A DNA stretch of 64,000 bases from Brugia malayi (GCF_000002995.4 NW_025062477.1:5180649-5244648); one strand, 5' to 3'; shown: positions 1 through 15,472, counted from the stretch's first letter. Notes: generated from the sequence alone by a model not told the origin. Numbers and translations are program-made.

Positions 1-928
1 TGTTGAGTAGTTTAGATAAAAGGTGGACTATTTTGATAGGTTTTGAATATGAAAGTATTAAATTACCATTTAAATAAACTATATTTGTATATTTGATTAC
101 ATTATTATCTGATTACAAAAGTTCTTGTTATCATGCATTTATTGTTTAAAATGATAATTTAAGTTATGAAAATTGAAGAATATACAAAAAGGAATTAATG
201 TCCTTGCAAATTATTTGCTTTGACAGAAATTAAAATCAAAAATGATAATCACCGTAATGAATTACACGAATAATTATGTAAGATTAATTTATGCTATCAT
301 TAGAAAATTAACATTACTCTTTAATTTTATTAATAATTTTTTCTGGAATTTTATCATTTAAATCGTTATTGTAATTCAGCATTTCTGATCAATAATTAAG
401 GGTGTATAATAAACAATTAATAGTGATTAATAATTAATTGCTTAGCTTTCAACTTTATTGAAATGAATATTAATTCGTACTCTATTTAAACTCTTTCTTT
501 TAATATTGATATATGATATGTGATCACCTTAATTATCAAGTGATAGCAATATAAATTCTAATAATTAATACCAATAATTAGTTCCAAATTCATCAATCAT
601 AAATGCGCTCTCATTTCAGTTGTAAAATTTGTCGCTAAAAAATGGAAACAACAGAATGATAACTGAATTAATCATTAATAACTAGTACTGCCATTACTGA
701 TGTTGTTATCATTATCTTTGTTATCACTATTATTATATTATTGTTACTGTTACTGTTAGTTGCTGTTATCATCATTGTTGCTTTTGCCATTGTCACTGTT
801 GTTGTTGTTGTTTTGTTTGTTTGTTGTTGTTGTTCGATTACTGTCAACAATGTCTCAATGCGTCTTTCATCATATTTACACAGCAAATCTTTGAGACTTT
901 TTGCTTCAGCTAATAATGAATTTACCAT

Positions 929-985
929 AGAGAGAGAGAGAGAGAGAAGGGAAGAAAGAAGCAGAGAGGAAGAGAGAGAGAGACA
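929..985. repeat. GA/CT microsatellite
   Basis: A run of GA dinucleotides broken by a few AA and GG steps. Comparable CT runs on the + strand lie near 1898-1938, 3000-3045, 4343-4382, 8417-8440, 9550-9570, 15042-15084, 21741-21794, 25566-25615 and 28231-28268. They are a background feature of this genome's noncoding DNA and occur in intergenic DNA and in tol-1 introns alike. Confidence 0.9.
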
Positions 986-3900
986 TTAAAAGACAATGTT
1001 GCCATAAATTAATGAAAGAAAGAGAAGTAGAAAGAGAAAATGAAAGGATTATAACTAAAAATAATTAATTTAATTTAATTTAATTACTCTCAAAAAAGAA
1101 AATCAAACAAATTCATTTCTTCTTGTTTTCTTTTCTCTTTTAATTTTATCAAAATAATTGAATATTAATGGCGATATTAGAAATAAAATCGTATCATTTG
1201 AATTTAGATATAAAGAGAATAAAGTGAACGATTAAAAAATAAAAATTAAAAAAAAAAATGAATCTAAAGAAGATTCTAAATATAATTTACAAATTACATA
1301 AATTTGATAAGGAAAAGATTAAAGTAGAAGAATGAATGTTTTAGAAAATAAAAATAAATTAGACAATAAAAATAGTATTAATAATAATAATATTTGATAG
1401 AAATATGACAAAAAAAAAAAAATTCTATTCAACAAATGTTATCATATAAATATATTGACTCTATGGATACATACATATTTTTCAAATTAGCAAAATCATT
1501 CAAGCATATAAAATTGGGGTGACAATTTAGGCTATCAAGAAAGGAGTGAAAATCCTTTGAGATGCCGAAACATGGATAATAATCCAGAAACTGGAACAGC
1601 AACAATTTGTATGTTTGTCATTGTTAGTAGTTGTAAATATAATAGTAGTAGTAGTGACAGAAGTTTAGTATGATGACAAATTGGTTGACAGGATTAATAA
1701 GTGAGAAAAATGTTTTAGAATAAAAGAGGTGTCATAATGTGACCTATCCATCTTGTTGCTCATATCATCAAATTCACCCGAAAAATTCCCTCTTTATTAA
1801 TAGGGTTGAGAAAGAAATTACCATCCCTCATTAACAAATTAACCCGATGCAGTTAGTTGTGCATTCAACCATAAACAATAAAATTTTCAAGTAATTTCCT
1901 CCCTCCCTCCTCTCTCTTCCTCTCTCTCTCTCTCTCTTTGTTGTCATCATTTGTACCAAAATTTTATATAAACGGTCTATCTGATATCTGACAATCATTT
2001 GCATTTTATAATTCAGTGGTATTTTTACTTGTTGTAGTTATGAAAAAGGATAATTTTTTCATATGTCCTTGAAATTTAAATCTTTGCTATTATAAAAGTG
2101 AATTTGAAAATTCAAATTTAAACAAATTAATGAATGCATAATGTATGTAAATTTTGTGCCTATTAAAATAGATATTTTTCAAATTCAATACAAGTAATAT
2201 CATTTAAGAATATTTTGAGATTTATTTCAAATTTCCTCTTGTCTTAATTTATACTTTTAAAATATTGTAGATAATGATTTGATTTCATAGTTCCTATCAT
2301 TAAGTCTAAAAATTCTTAGTTAAAGTTGTTGCATTATGTAATAAAATTGGATATTTGTATTGGCTTATTATTGTGACAAACAACGACTATTATTATTATC
2401 ATTATCACCATAATCATGATTAATGTATTATCATTATTATCATCACAATCATTACCATTGCAAGAATCGTCATCATTACTGTCATTTGATAGATAACGAA
2501 TCTGAGTCATTTATACAATTCAAGTGGTTATACTATGGTAGTGCTTCCTCCTAGAAGGAAAAAAGCTTTTTGATTAATTAGCAATTAACAAGCAATTAGA
2601 AAATGGTATGAATAAGTGCTCTAAATGATTATTCTTTCAAAATGGAAAAATAGCAGAAATTATATAATACATAAAATTTAAATATAAGTGATACATTCAT
2701 ATCATTGCAATTTTGTTCTGTAAAATTGTACTCCACTACTTCTATCATTTAAATTAACATTTTATATTTTATAGTTTGTAAGTTTTTAACAAATTTTTAC
2801 TTCATTTATTTAATTCTATTTTGTTTGAAATGCTGCATTTGCTTTTTTTTTTTTTTTTTTCTAACTAATTTAAGAACCTAAAAACTATATTTTTTCATGA
2901 TATATACGAAATTTTAAGTTTTTTCCACTCCATTTCCGTATTAATTCAATCAGATTTATCCTATATTGAATAAAATTAAAATTTAACAAATTTACATCTC
3001 TCTCTCTTTCTCTTTCTCCCTCTATCTCTTTCGTTCTCTCTCTCACTTTCATAAATTATAATAAATGTTAATAGCTAATATATTGTCATCCATAGAGATA
3101 TTCTATTTCAATCATTGGATTAACCTTTTAAACCCCGTGGATTACAATAAATTAGTGTGTTGTGTTATTTCTTCTTAACAATACTAATTTTAATGTTTAT
3201 TTGTACATTTCTACTGTTTATATTTCATCCTTCTATTTAATAATACATCTCATTTTCATCTATTAAACTGGAATGCTAAAGTCTAAAATATAAAAATTGA
3301 TATTATTTCGCTTGAAATTTATTTTTGTAATAATTTAATCAACAATTATTCACCTAGTAATTAATTTTTATTTCAATTAAACTTCTCCATTTTGTTGCAT
3401 TCATTTCGTTCAATAAAATTAGAATACACCATAAAATAGAGAAATAAGCCAAATTAAAATATTTCAACAATTCCTGCAACAATTAGATATAAAATCGATC
3501 TAAAAGAACTAATCAAGGAATAGCTCCTTGAATAACTTTGAAAATAATTAAAATGCAAAATAATTAATTAATGACAGCTAAACTTCCCTTGATTTATTAC
3601 TATAAATATGCACACAAAGGGATGATACTTACTACACTTAACAGTAATAATATTTACTTATATAGCATTACAATATCAATTATCAAATATAATAATTTCT
3701 ACAAAATAAAAATGAATGAATAAACAACTATCAGCTTAATCTGAAAAATATTTCGACATTTAATAGCGTATATTAATTAGCAAATAAAACTATTTGATAA
3801 TCTTTGAAATTTATTATCAAATGACAATTGAAAAACTGTGGTATTTCTAAATAATTAGCTAAGTAATGCATAACCTAGAATATAGGATTAAAGATTTTAA

Positions 3901-4124
3901 TCAAACTGTAATATCATCTTTTTTGTTTGCAAATTTGCATATTCAAAATTAATTAATGAAGAAAATGTTTTTTAAATTCCAATTTTTAATAAGAGCTACT
4001 TCAGATATGATTATATTATCGTTCCATTATTATCAATGACAAGCATTATCGTTATCATCATAATTTTTTTTAGTATGCTCATTTCATTGATGACAAAATT
4101 CCACCTCTCTCTCTCTCTCTCTTT

Positions 4125-4180
4125 CCACACCGAACAATTGCGCCTCTCTCTCCCTCCACATCGAACAATTGCGCCTCTCC
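4125..4180. repeat. Short tandem duplication beside CT tracts
   Basis: Two copies of a block beginning CCACA(C/T)CGAACAATTG and ending in GCGCCTCTC sit 31 bases apart, with one mismatch in the shared core. They are embedded in CT-rich sequence. Nothing suggests coding. Confidence 0.75.
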
Positions 4181-7100
4181 TCTTCCATCTACTAATGACC
4201 AGTGTTTCTTCAATTTTCTCCTTCCTCTAATATATATCAATAAATAAAAGGATATTAGTCGATTTATGGACAATAAAATGAAAGTAAAGGAAAAGCTGTT
4301 CCTTTACGATATGCGTTATCAAAAATGAGTTTTTCTTTTTCTTCTCTCTCTTTCTCCCTCTCCCTCCCCTCTCTCTCTTTCTAATTCATTTAGCAACTCC
4401 TTCAACTCCTAAAACTATCTATTTATCTGCCATCATTTAACATTTAAACAGCTGTTGCTACATTTTATTTATTTCCACTAAACATTTTCTACCTTTCTCT
4501 GTACAAAAAAACATTTAATTATTCCAGTATTTCGTTTCTTAGATTTTGTTTTTTGTTTTTTAAATTTCGCTCATTTAGTTTATTCTGCATTCTTTTTTTT
4601 TTTTTTTATTCCGTTAGATTATTTTACTGTTACTGTAGCACTGCTTTTACTGTAGCCTCATTTCATGAACTTTAACCTTAGCTTACCAAGCTACTCTAAC
4701 TACGATAATGATATGATGTGGATGCACTGTTTTCAAATATTGGTAAATCAAAACACTCTGTGAACTTTCACCCCATCCGTTAAATCATGTGATTGTTTAA
4801 AAGTAATGTATCAAATAGCTTTAAAAAATTTCAAATATCATTGATGCTAATTAATGTATAATTAGTTATTTTTATAATAACTTTTAATATTATTCAATTT
4901 CTGGAAATGATTAAAATTTAAACTTATTCCCTGACTATATATTTTTATGCATATAAATTTCAAGTTTAAATAATTTACAACAAACTCGAAATTTTACAAA
5001 TAACATAAAATTTTACTTCTTAAACATAAAATCCCTTTTTTCTCTCAATTAAAATGCATAAATATCATCAACAATTAATGAATAATATTCATATTGTTAA
5101 ATTTATCCATTGGGGAATTTACTCCTTTAATAGTATTACTTAAAAGTAAATGTATACAATAATTTAGGAAGATGCTCAAAATTTCTGAATCAAATAGCAT
5201 CACAAATAAATGAATGAAAGAAAAATGGATGAGAAAAGGAAATAACTAAAGTGATCTTTCAATAGAAATGAAATATTTGTCGAATTTTGATCATTTCTAA
5301 AGTAAAGTACTACTATCTTTTATTCCATATTCAATCATTGTCACTTTCATTGTCCACTCTGAACTGAATTGTCCCATCAATTATGGTAGCTCATATAACA
5401 ATCAATTATAATGAAATAGATAACAACATAGATCGATGTACTCCGATACTTACATCATATGATGGAACTACAATTACAATTTAAGTTTATTTCATATTCA
5501 TATAAATTAATGGATGTATTCTTTAATTACTTTTTTTTTAAAAATATTTCCATCTACATTAACATTTTTAAAGTAAAAATTATAAATCAATTTTAGTTTG
5601 TAAAATTATTGATAAATGAAATTTTTATGATCTCATTAAAAGAATAAATATCAATTATTACAGCGCTAAATACATTCTTACACTGATTTTTTTAAATAAA
5701 ATTTCTGCAAATTTAGTGATTGTCATTGACTTACATATTATACAAGAATTTTTTTTAATTTTTTTAATTTATTCTTATTTCAAATAATTAGAAAAAGATT
5801 CTATCAATTAACCAATTTATCATCATCACTATCTGCCATTAATTTTTAACAATCTGAATTACTATCAAAAGCAATAATGGCAATTATAATAATGGTCATT
5901 TATTATTGTTATTTTTTGAATTAAAATTTTTTTCCAGTTAAAACTTTTTTAAATTACTGAGCAAGGATGTTATTCAAATGTTACTTAATAATTCGATGTG
6001 CAAATCAATGGGAAATTACTTGCTTAAACAACTATTTACTATTTGCAAATAATTTATTCAAAAATTTGGTTGTTTTAAAGCTAATAGAACAGAATTTTTT
6101 TAATTCATTAAATGAAAACATTTAATAGTAACTAAAAAAATATATTAATAAAATCAAGATGGTCCCATTTTAGTTTAACTTTTATCAATTCAAATAAGTA
6201 GAAATAATGCCAGTAAAAAGAGATAGAAAAGATCTCTTGCATATTTACCAATCTTCATCAATTAACCTTAGCATACTTCATCTATTTAGTTAGTATAAGG
6301 TTGAATTTTACTGAATAGGTTATATAGAGTGGTATGATTTGTTTGTTTGTTTATTTATTTATTTATTTACCGTAATCTTGATTTATGTAAAGAAAAAAAT
6401 GCAAATATATTCAACGTATAATCATAATTTTAAAATCTATAATAATAACAAAAACAACAAAACGAAGAAGCTATTGATGTATTCTGTTTATCTTTATTTA
6501 AAATCAGTAACAAAATCGAATATGAAGACATTTAAAGCATCCATAAATTTATCCGAAATGGATAAAATCAGGAAATTATAGGATCCCATTCAGTAATGAT
6601 TAAGATTCAGGATAAGATTCTTTCTAATAAGTGAATATTTTAAAAGATCAAATTTAACATCTGCTATATTAATATTTACTAGGGATGAATCATCATTATT
6701 ATCATCATTATGTGAATTGTGGTTTAATTTAGTTTTAGTTTAGTTCAGTCTAATCTAGCCTACTTCATATTCTTTTATAATTTTCCGGAAAAAAGGAAAG
6801 AAAAAAATGATAGTAAACGGTCACAAAATACATAATTTATTGATTATATCCTATTTATTCCAATATAATTCTATTTATTCTAATTCCATCACATTAATGC
6901 TATTATAAGTAATAAAATCTTCCGTAAAGCAACGCACACGTACGTATTGCTTACTTTTAGGTATAGATATACAATTGTAATAGGTAAAGTAATGATTACA
7001 ATGATTATATCAAATTTGAAAAATATGTAAAAGACAATAAATTAATTGAGATATAACAAAGTAAAAAATCTCTACAATTATGAATGTATGCAAATATTAT

Positions 7101-9919
7101 GAAATTTATATCGAATAAACAATTTATAATATTTGACCAAATTTTTAATTTCACATAACTTTATTAACATTAACTTTTTTTAATGTTAACCTTAACACTA
7201 AACTTTCTTTTATATTAATCTTAATATTTTAACTTTATTTGATCAAATATAATCCAATATATTAATGCTAGTTTTAACCTAATTTAATGAATATTCAATA
7301 TAAAAATTCATTATAAATGACGAGTAAATAAACTTTAAAAAAATTTTTTTTTTCACGACAAATGTCATATTTTTTAAGCTTCTTGAAAGAAAACAAAAGA
7401 AAAAGACTTTCATTTATGAAATTTTCGTTGACATGTCACTGACAATAGCAGTTGTAAGGAATATTGACAAAACGATATATGTAATTTTAATACCCAAGCG
7501 TATTAGTTTCATAATTTGACCTTTGCTTCATATCAAATTCAAATAAAAGCAATTTGATAAAAAGAAGGGAAGAAATAGCTAATAGCTAATAGCTTTTTCT
7601 CATTTATCATCTCAAGAGAGCTATAAGAAAACAACATTCAGTATGTTTTATTTATATATGCTGGGATAAAATACAGTTGTATTAATTGTTAATCAAATGA
7701 TAATTATCAATTGTGATATTATCAGAAATGTTAAGTTGTTATCGATTTTGATATTGGAAATCTGACTGTTATCTGAGATTTAATTGTTATCAATACTAAA
7801 AACTTGTTAATTCTACTTTGTACTTTTTTTTCCAATAAATATATGCATAAATTATGGACTGTGAACTATTTACAAATCATTTTACTACAAGTTTTAATTA
7901 TATTTTATCAAACCTTATCTAATTTTATTTATGTGATATGAATTGATAAAGCATAAATGAAACTTTCAGTGTATTTATTCATACATTTAATTAAAAAATT
8001 TATTCAGAAGCATAATTTTATCACGCTTAATTAATAGTAAACGTGAAATAAGCGTAATTATTCAACAGTGATAGTTATGATAGGATATAATTAGATATTC
8101 ATAGTATTATACGTAAATTTAAGTGTGAGTAATTATTATTATTACTACTACTACATCAATGTACTTAAGATACATTTATCTGTATATATTATGAAAGTAT
8201 TAAAAGCTTAAATTTAATTAAATTTTCTTTTCATTACTTTCTTTTTTTTTTTTTTTTTTTGTTATTGTTTTTCTGTTTCTTTATCATCTTTTTGTTTCCG
8301 ATCTAAGCATATTTACATCAGTAATAAAAAAATCAAACAATGAATATGAATTGAATTAACCAAGTATAACTCATCTCCTTCGGGAATGAAAGGATTCATT
8401 TTTGAACAGTTCACATCCCTCTCTCTCCCTCTCTCTCTCACTCTTCCACTTTTCCCTTTCCACTTTACAACTATTACTTATTTCAGTCTTCTGATAATAG
8501 CTTTTAATCAATTATTTGAATGTGTTCAAAATTTTCTCAATAAAATTTTTGAAAAAAACTAAATCTTTAAAAATTACAAAATTCATTATTGTAATATCTT
8601 TGATTACTTTTTGCAGAATTTATATTTATGCATATGAAAATTTCATTACTATTTAACATATACATATTTTAATTTTGAGAGCTAAAATTAATATTTTTAA
8701 TTTTACAATTTCATATTAATCGTTTATTATTTTTGACTTAAGAAACTAAAATTCTTAACTTTATCATTTCAAATTAGTCATTTATAATTTGAACTATGAT
8801 AATATGATTTGTTTCATTAAATAATAAATAATCAACCACTTATTACTTACATGTTGCATTCACATTTAGATTACATATTGTATGCTCTTATTTCATTCAT
8901 TCAAAAATGAATTCATAATCATTATCAACAATGCTCTATTATATACGTCATACACGTTGTACACGTTTCAATCACGTATTGAATAACTTTTATATTGTAT
9001 GAAAATTATTAATTGTAAAAAATGCATATGTGATTTGAAGAAAAAACGGAAAGTATAATTAATTATCAATTGAAAATTTTTCTGCTTCCTTTTTTCTTTT
9101 TTTTCTTTCTCCTATTTCCTTTCTTTCTTTATCCTATCGAATAAATGTAATCATCAATTGAAATGATATATCCATACATAATCAAAAAAATTCTTTCTAA
9201 TGATTAGTCCTATTTTTGTGATGTATAAAGTCTAAGTATGAAAAAGGAAATCTAATCTCTATGGTGATCAGTCTAGCTTGTAATATTCTATAACAAAAAA
9301 TAAAATAAAATATGAAAAGCTTACTATAAAGGAAGTATCATGAAAATAATTTTTTTTATTTTCATTAATTTTATTTTATTAATTTAATAAATTAATTTAT
9401 TTTACTGATTGTTAAATTTTAATTAATAAATTTCATTTTTCTTTCCTTTTATGTATTCTTTTGAATGGAAACAAATTACACATAAATTACAATAATTGGT
9501 TATATAAGAAATTAAAAAGTTCAAAGATTATCAAATGAAATTAATTTCCTTTCTCTCTCTCTCTCTCTCCCTCTTTGTCTCTTTCTACCTTGCAATATAT
9601 CGCTTAATTAAAAATTCAATTAACAAAATATAATAGCACTTATTGTTAGTAAAGAATATTTAATAAATTCTACTATCAATAATTATGATTCATTTCATTT
9701 TCTTTTAGCTTTTTTTTTCATAGCTATTATATTATGGAATGTTTTATTAGTACCTATATTTTAATTATATAATTTTTTAACTCTCAAATAAAAACTATTA
9801 ATGGATGAAAAATTTTAACTTATTAAAAATTCGCTACTGCATGGTTTATAAGTACTAATGCAAAAAAAGCATACCTATACTACTTCTATTACATATTATA
9901 CATTTTAAAATAATAATAA

Positions 9920-10099
9920 CACATCATTTTGTCACTTTGATTAAGTGTCATCTGTTTGTGTATGTGTATGTATGTGTATGTTTAGTATACATGTTTACCA
10001 TATAAGAATAATTTAAATACACATATACACCACATCATTTTGTCACTTTGATTAAGTGTCATCTATTTGTGTGTATGTTATGTGTGTCTGTGTGTGTGT

Positions 10100-10158
<59 letters not shown>
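9920..10158. repeat. Direct duplication with expanded TG microsatellite
   Basis: A block of about 35 bases starting ACATCATTTTGTCACTTTG occurs at about 9920-9954 and again at 10031-10065. Each copy is followed by a TG-rich run. In the second copy the run has grown into a long, nearly pure TG tract at about 10081-10158. This is a local tandem duplication of about 110 bp followed by dinucleotide expansion. Open frames through the TG tract are repeat artefacts. Confidence 0.85.
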
Positions 10159-10159
<1 letters not shown>

Positions 10160-11784
10160 TTGTTTTGGAAGAAATGCTCGATGATAATAATGATAACGAG
10201 TAGTACTTAAAGAGGACGGAAGAGGGATGATTTGTAAAAAAGGACATCACTAGCATATTTCGCATTAGCATATAAACTTGAGAAGAGGAGAAGAGGACTC
10301 ATTCATTCAATTTCATGAAATTTCATTCCTTTTTAGCTCTATTTTCATCATTTCTCCTTCTCCCCCTCATCATCATCATCATCATCATTACCATTATTAT
10401 TATATTATTACTATTACCATTACAATTACTATCATAATAATCATCATCATTATCACTTCTTCAATAAATAAGGAACGAATTTGGTTTGTTTAAATGGAAA
10501 TTTGTAACGTATAAAATTCAAATTTTTCATCCATTTATTTTGATTTAACGTTTTATAATTGAAAATTTTCAAAAATTTTCTCACTATTTTCCAACATTAA
10601 ACATGACGAATTAGTTTTAAATTAAGTAAAAAACAAATAAAGTAATTAGAATAATTGATTGACAAATGTGATAAACTTTATTAATATAGTTTATTTATAT
10701 ATGTTTATAGTTCAACAAACTAAAAGCTTAATTTAATATTCTTAAATATATTTTAAAGAAATTTCACAACTGATTTTTTTTTCTAATTTTTAATTTTACA
10801 AAACTTTTAGTATTACTCTAATAATAACGTAACATTTAAAATATTAGTATTTCACCTCTATTTCATCCTGAAATGGATAATATAATTTCTTAAAAGTAAA
10901 AAATTCGTTATTACCCGAACAATCAAATGGTCGTTTATTTAAATGCTTATTTCCGTCCTTCTAACCAATAATTACCTTATGATCGTTTCTGGTAGTTAAT
11001 GTTAAAAGCTTAAAAAATGATCTTTTTTTTATGTAAGTTGATTATAACATTTTATACTTATTTAATTTCTTTTTTTTTTTTTTTTTTTTTTCAGATATTT
11101 TTAATACGAAAGAAAAAAGAAAAACGAATTTCATATATGTTAAATTATTAATAAGTTGGTAAATTTATAGATTAAATTTTACTATTTCATTATTTTCACA
11201 GAGAAAAAAATAAATAAAATAAGAAAGAATTTATAGACTAAAAGAAATATTCCCGAGAGAATGAAAAAGAAATAATCGATCATTCTATACTACTACTACT
11301 ACTACTACTCAAAAACAATGATATTAATTTTTATCAATTCAAATTTTCTCTCCATTTTTTTGTAATTAAGTTAACTTCATATGCTTTTTTCTTTCTTTTT
11401 CTAGCTTTTTCCATCATTTTTTTCTCTTAAAAGAAGAGAAAAATAAGTGTAATTGAATTTCTTGTTTATTTATTTTCTGTTTTTTTTTTCTTTTCACAAA
11501 TTTGAAATCAAAAATGAAATATCTAAGAAGGGATTTATCATTTTTTATGGTGATAATGATTATGATATGATTAATCCTTTCTTCATACCACAAATTTCTT
11601 CATCGATCTTCTTCATCATCTATAGTGCATATCATGAAAAAGAGGACAAAGGTGACATCTAATCATCAACCAAACTAAGTGACACTACCGATGACATCAA
11701 TCAACACTCATCAAAAAAACTAACCATTACACTTTTTACTTTCATTATAATTTCATTTCTTTCTAATCAAACATATTTTTAATA

Positions 11785-12140
11785 CTATTATTGATGTATA
11801 ATAGCTATACTTTGAATAAAGTTATTCTTATATACTTACTTTTATATATTTTTAGATTTACTTATATATGCATAGTTATTCAAATATTTTTGTAATACTT
11901 CCATTTCTTTTTTCTATCTTCCTAATAAAAGATATCTAATATTATTATTTGCTAGATAATAGTAATAATGTTTTAAATATATGCAATTATATTTGTATAC
12001 TTCACTTAATTTTTTTTATTCTTAATAAAAGATGTCTAGTATTGCTGTATAATAATTATACTTTATTTAATTTCATTTTTCTTCGTTTCATTCTAATGAA
12101 AAACATCTCATATTGTTGTATAATAGCTGTACTTTATAAT
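11785..12140. repeat. Degenerate tandem repeat, about four copies
   Basis: Diverged copies of a unit containing TAATAAAAGATRTCTA followed by TRTTGYTGTATAATA and ATACTTTA are visible at about 11785, 11930, 12027 and 12098. Spacing is roughly 70-145 bp and each copy lacks different parts. It looks like an old minisatellite or a decayed local duplication. Open frames across it vary in register and are not coding. Confidence 0.6.
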
Positions 12141-13758
12141 TATGATAATTTCATTATTCTTTTTTATTAATATTATCTGATAGTTAAATAAAACAAAAAT
12201 TCTCGGATACTTAGATGCACCATAAATATAATAATTTTCATTTACCACAAATAAACTAATTCTATTATTTCATTTATAATACATGAAACAAATTAAGACA
12301 ATTTACCATTGCAAAAAAAAAAGGATAAACTATGAAATAATTAATAAATAATCATTTATTGTAACATAAAATAGCTTTAACAAGTTAATTAAGAAAAGTA
12401 ACTTAAGCAAATAATTAATTAATGTATTATATTATGTACAACAATTAGAATTTAATCTAAATCAAAGGAAAAAAAAAAACCTATTAAAAAAATGACTTAT
12501 TAACAAGCAAATTATATTTACCCTAACTTATCATACTAATATTTACTATTTATTATGAAATAATTCGGTAAGTTAATTTAACTGGACAAATTTCAATTTG
12601 TAAATTATAATAACTTATTTTTTAATTTTATACTTCTTTTATTCATCTTTCTTCTCTTGGTGATTTATTATTATCTATTGATCAATCAATAAAACACATT
12701 TCCTCCTTATTAATTTATAAATATATCGAATTGTTTAAAAATCGCTTTTTTTCCTTTCATCAATTTTTCTTTTTTTTTTTTCTAATATTTATAAATAAAA
12801 AAGTAGTGGTTTAAAATGAAAATAAATTTTATATAATTCAAAGTAATATAGCAATAGCAGTTGATATATATATAAAGAAAAAAAAAACGCCTGTAAGCCA
12901 TATGTGTTTATTTAAAGGATAGTAAAAATATAACAAAATGAGCCAAACAGATGTGAAATTTACTTTTTTTTTTCTCCTCCTTCTTCATCAATCGAAAATG
13001 ATTTTTCTCGAGATGGAATGAATGGAGGAAAAAGGAAGAGAAATTTGAAGAAAAAAAAAAGGAAAGAAAGGGAAGAAAAAGTGAGAAAGAAGTGAAAAAG
13101 TTTGATAGGAAATTACATCTTACACCAATAAAAATTTAAAACAGTTTACCCTCCCATATTTGTGCTTATTATTTCAATTTAAACTTATTAATATTTATTA
13201 AATAAACTTTTTTTTTTTGAGTCTTTTCAGTAAATGATAACATTTTAATGCAAACTTAATCTTCCTAATATTAAGATGATAAAAGAAAAGAAGAATTTTG
13301 TTTTGAATTAATCGTGAAATTATAAACCAAATTTTAAATATATATTTGAAATATTACATTTTTAGAAAAAACGTGAACTTTATATTAAATACCAAAATTT
13401 CACAGTGATAAATATGATAATTTTAGTGATAAATTCATTTTTCAATCTCACTTAAATATTCATTCAGTTATCTTACAATTGTGTCTGTCATTATTGATTT
13501 TTGGAAATTTGAAAAATGCACTCAAAATCAGTAAATCTTTTCATTCTCTTCCATTTTCCTTATAAAAGCATTATACAACTTTTTGCTCGCTCATTTGTCC
13601 CTGATTTTCGGTCAGTATCTATCTGATTTGCTTTCTTTCTTCAAACACACAAACACACATATCTAAAAAAGGGAGAAAAAAAAATCGGCTAACCTTTGAC
13701 CTTGCACATCAATTAGTAAACCTTAGAAATGTATATACAGCTATTTATACTTATTCAT

Positions 13759-13975
13759 ATTGAAGTATTCACTTACTTACTCATACATTCACATATTTTT
13801 CTTCTCAAGCCATTAAACAGTTCATTCACATTAATTGAAATACTTACTTATACGTTCACAATTTTTTTTTCTCAAACAATTAAACAAGTCATTCATATAA
13901 TTTGAAGTACTTACCTACTTATTTACTTATATACTCATCTACTTTTTCCCAAACTATTAAACAATTCATTCATAT
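13759..13975. repeat. Degenerate minisatellite, three copies of about 66-75 bp
   Basis: Three successive copies start at about 13759, 13833 and 13899. Each has ATTGAAGTAYT-like sequence, a run of TTACT/TTATA steps, a T-rich stretch with CTCAA or CCCAAA, and then ATTAAACARTTCATTCA. They differ by substitutions and small indels. No coding potential is seen. Confidence 0.75.
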
Positions 13976-15042
13976 CACATCACAGCAGGTGAATCTTCAG
14001 TCAAAATGTGAAAACAATTTGTAGAAATGAAATAAATGTTTATCACTTCATCATCATTATCATCATCATTCTTTATTCATTATCATTTATTTAATATTAT
14101 CATTGTTTAATCCACTTCATAATACATCGCTTATTAATTTTTCCATTCACAAATATCTTTCAAACATTCTTCTTTCTTTCCTCTTTTTTCAACATATGAA
14201 TGAATCATCAAGAAGTAAAAATATCCAACTAAATTTCAGAGACAACCATTATTACATTACATCTATTACACATATATATCAGTATTCAGGAAATAAATAG
14301 GATATCCGGTTAGTATATATCACTTCTGAATGGATAGATTTGATTCGTTTGGTAATTTCCGACTACCAAATTACTATTTAATAACGATTCATTAAGTTTT
14401 GTGGTTATTTCCATTTTTTTTTTTTCTCCTTTTTCTCCTAAAAAAAAGTTACTAATCAAAAAAATGCAAAAGTTTCGTTCCATCTTTTTCCGTTCCTATA
14501 CTTTAAACTTGACAATATTTACCTTTCTAGCATAATACCATTTCTGTTCACTTTCTTATCTCACCCATATTTGATTCCCTCAGCAGAAAACAGGTTTCAT
14601 CCTCAGATACAATCAAGAAATTTCTTTCATTTCTAAGCTTAGTAATACCAGCTTATATGTCACTTAGCAATTTGCTGTTTTCCTTAAATTTTGAAATATA
14701 CAATTTTATATTATTGTGCTTTTTTTCCTTTAAATTTTAAAACTTTAAAGTAATGTCGCTAATGTATACATTATTATAAATCTTCATAATTGCAAAAATT
14801 AACAACTTTTTTTATTGATAGTAAGAAAAAAAAGACAGGTGAAAAATAAAATTTCACATAATTTTTAAATTCCACTATTTTTCTTATCAACAAATGATTA
14901 AGGATAACAATTGATCGTTAACTCTTCTACAAATAATTAATTAGCAAAATTATCAAAATTATGATTAATTTGAATGATTACCATCTCTCATAATTTTTTT
15001 TATGAAGTTTCCTTTGTACCAAATGTGCCTTTTACAATTACC

Positions 15043-15089
<47 letters not shown>

Positions 15090-15412
15090 AATATATCCAT
15101 TCATAAAGTAATAGCATACAATGATAATTGAAACAAATTTATTTCATCATAATTCCTTTAATATTTCATTAAAATCTAAATTTCCCTCAAATTATCATGG
15201 GTAACATCACCTCTCTACCCTTCCTCTTTCTCTTCCCCTTTCCTTTTCCCTTTCTCTGATCTCATTTTATAAATTTCACTCCCTCCTTTTTACCCTTGCT
15301 ACATATTCTCTACATCAATTTACACATGCATGTACAAACCACATCTCTCCTAATTTCTCTCTCATTCCTCTTTACAACAACCCGCACTTGCAATTTTCCC
15401 ATCCTCATTCCG

Positions 15413-15472
15413 TACCCACCCACCCACCCATACCCATACCCGTCCCCTCCCCCTCCCCCTCCTCCTCCTCCT
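15413..15472 (-). repeat. C-rich tract, G-quadruplex-like on the minus strand
   Basis: The + strand carries a run of CCCA, CCCAT and CCCCT units, giving at least eight closely spaced runs of three or more C. Read on the minus strand this satisfies the usual pattern for an intramolecular G-quadruplex. Such G/C density stands out sharply from the surrounding A+T-rich DNA. Proline-rich open frames across it are composition artefacts. Confidence 0.8.

Noticed and set aside
741..989. Valine/leucine-rich open frame and its antisense partner
   Set aside because: Built from GTT/ATT trinucleotide runs and the GA tract.
10059..10271. Thr-His repeat open frame
   Set aside because: It is the TG tract read on the minus strand.
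15413..15440. Telomere-like CCCA repeats
   Set aside because: Nematode telomeres are TTAGGC; these units do not match and are internal.
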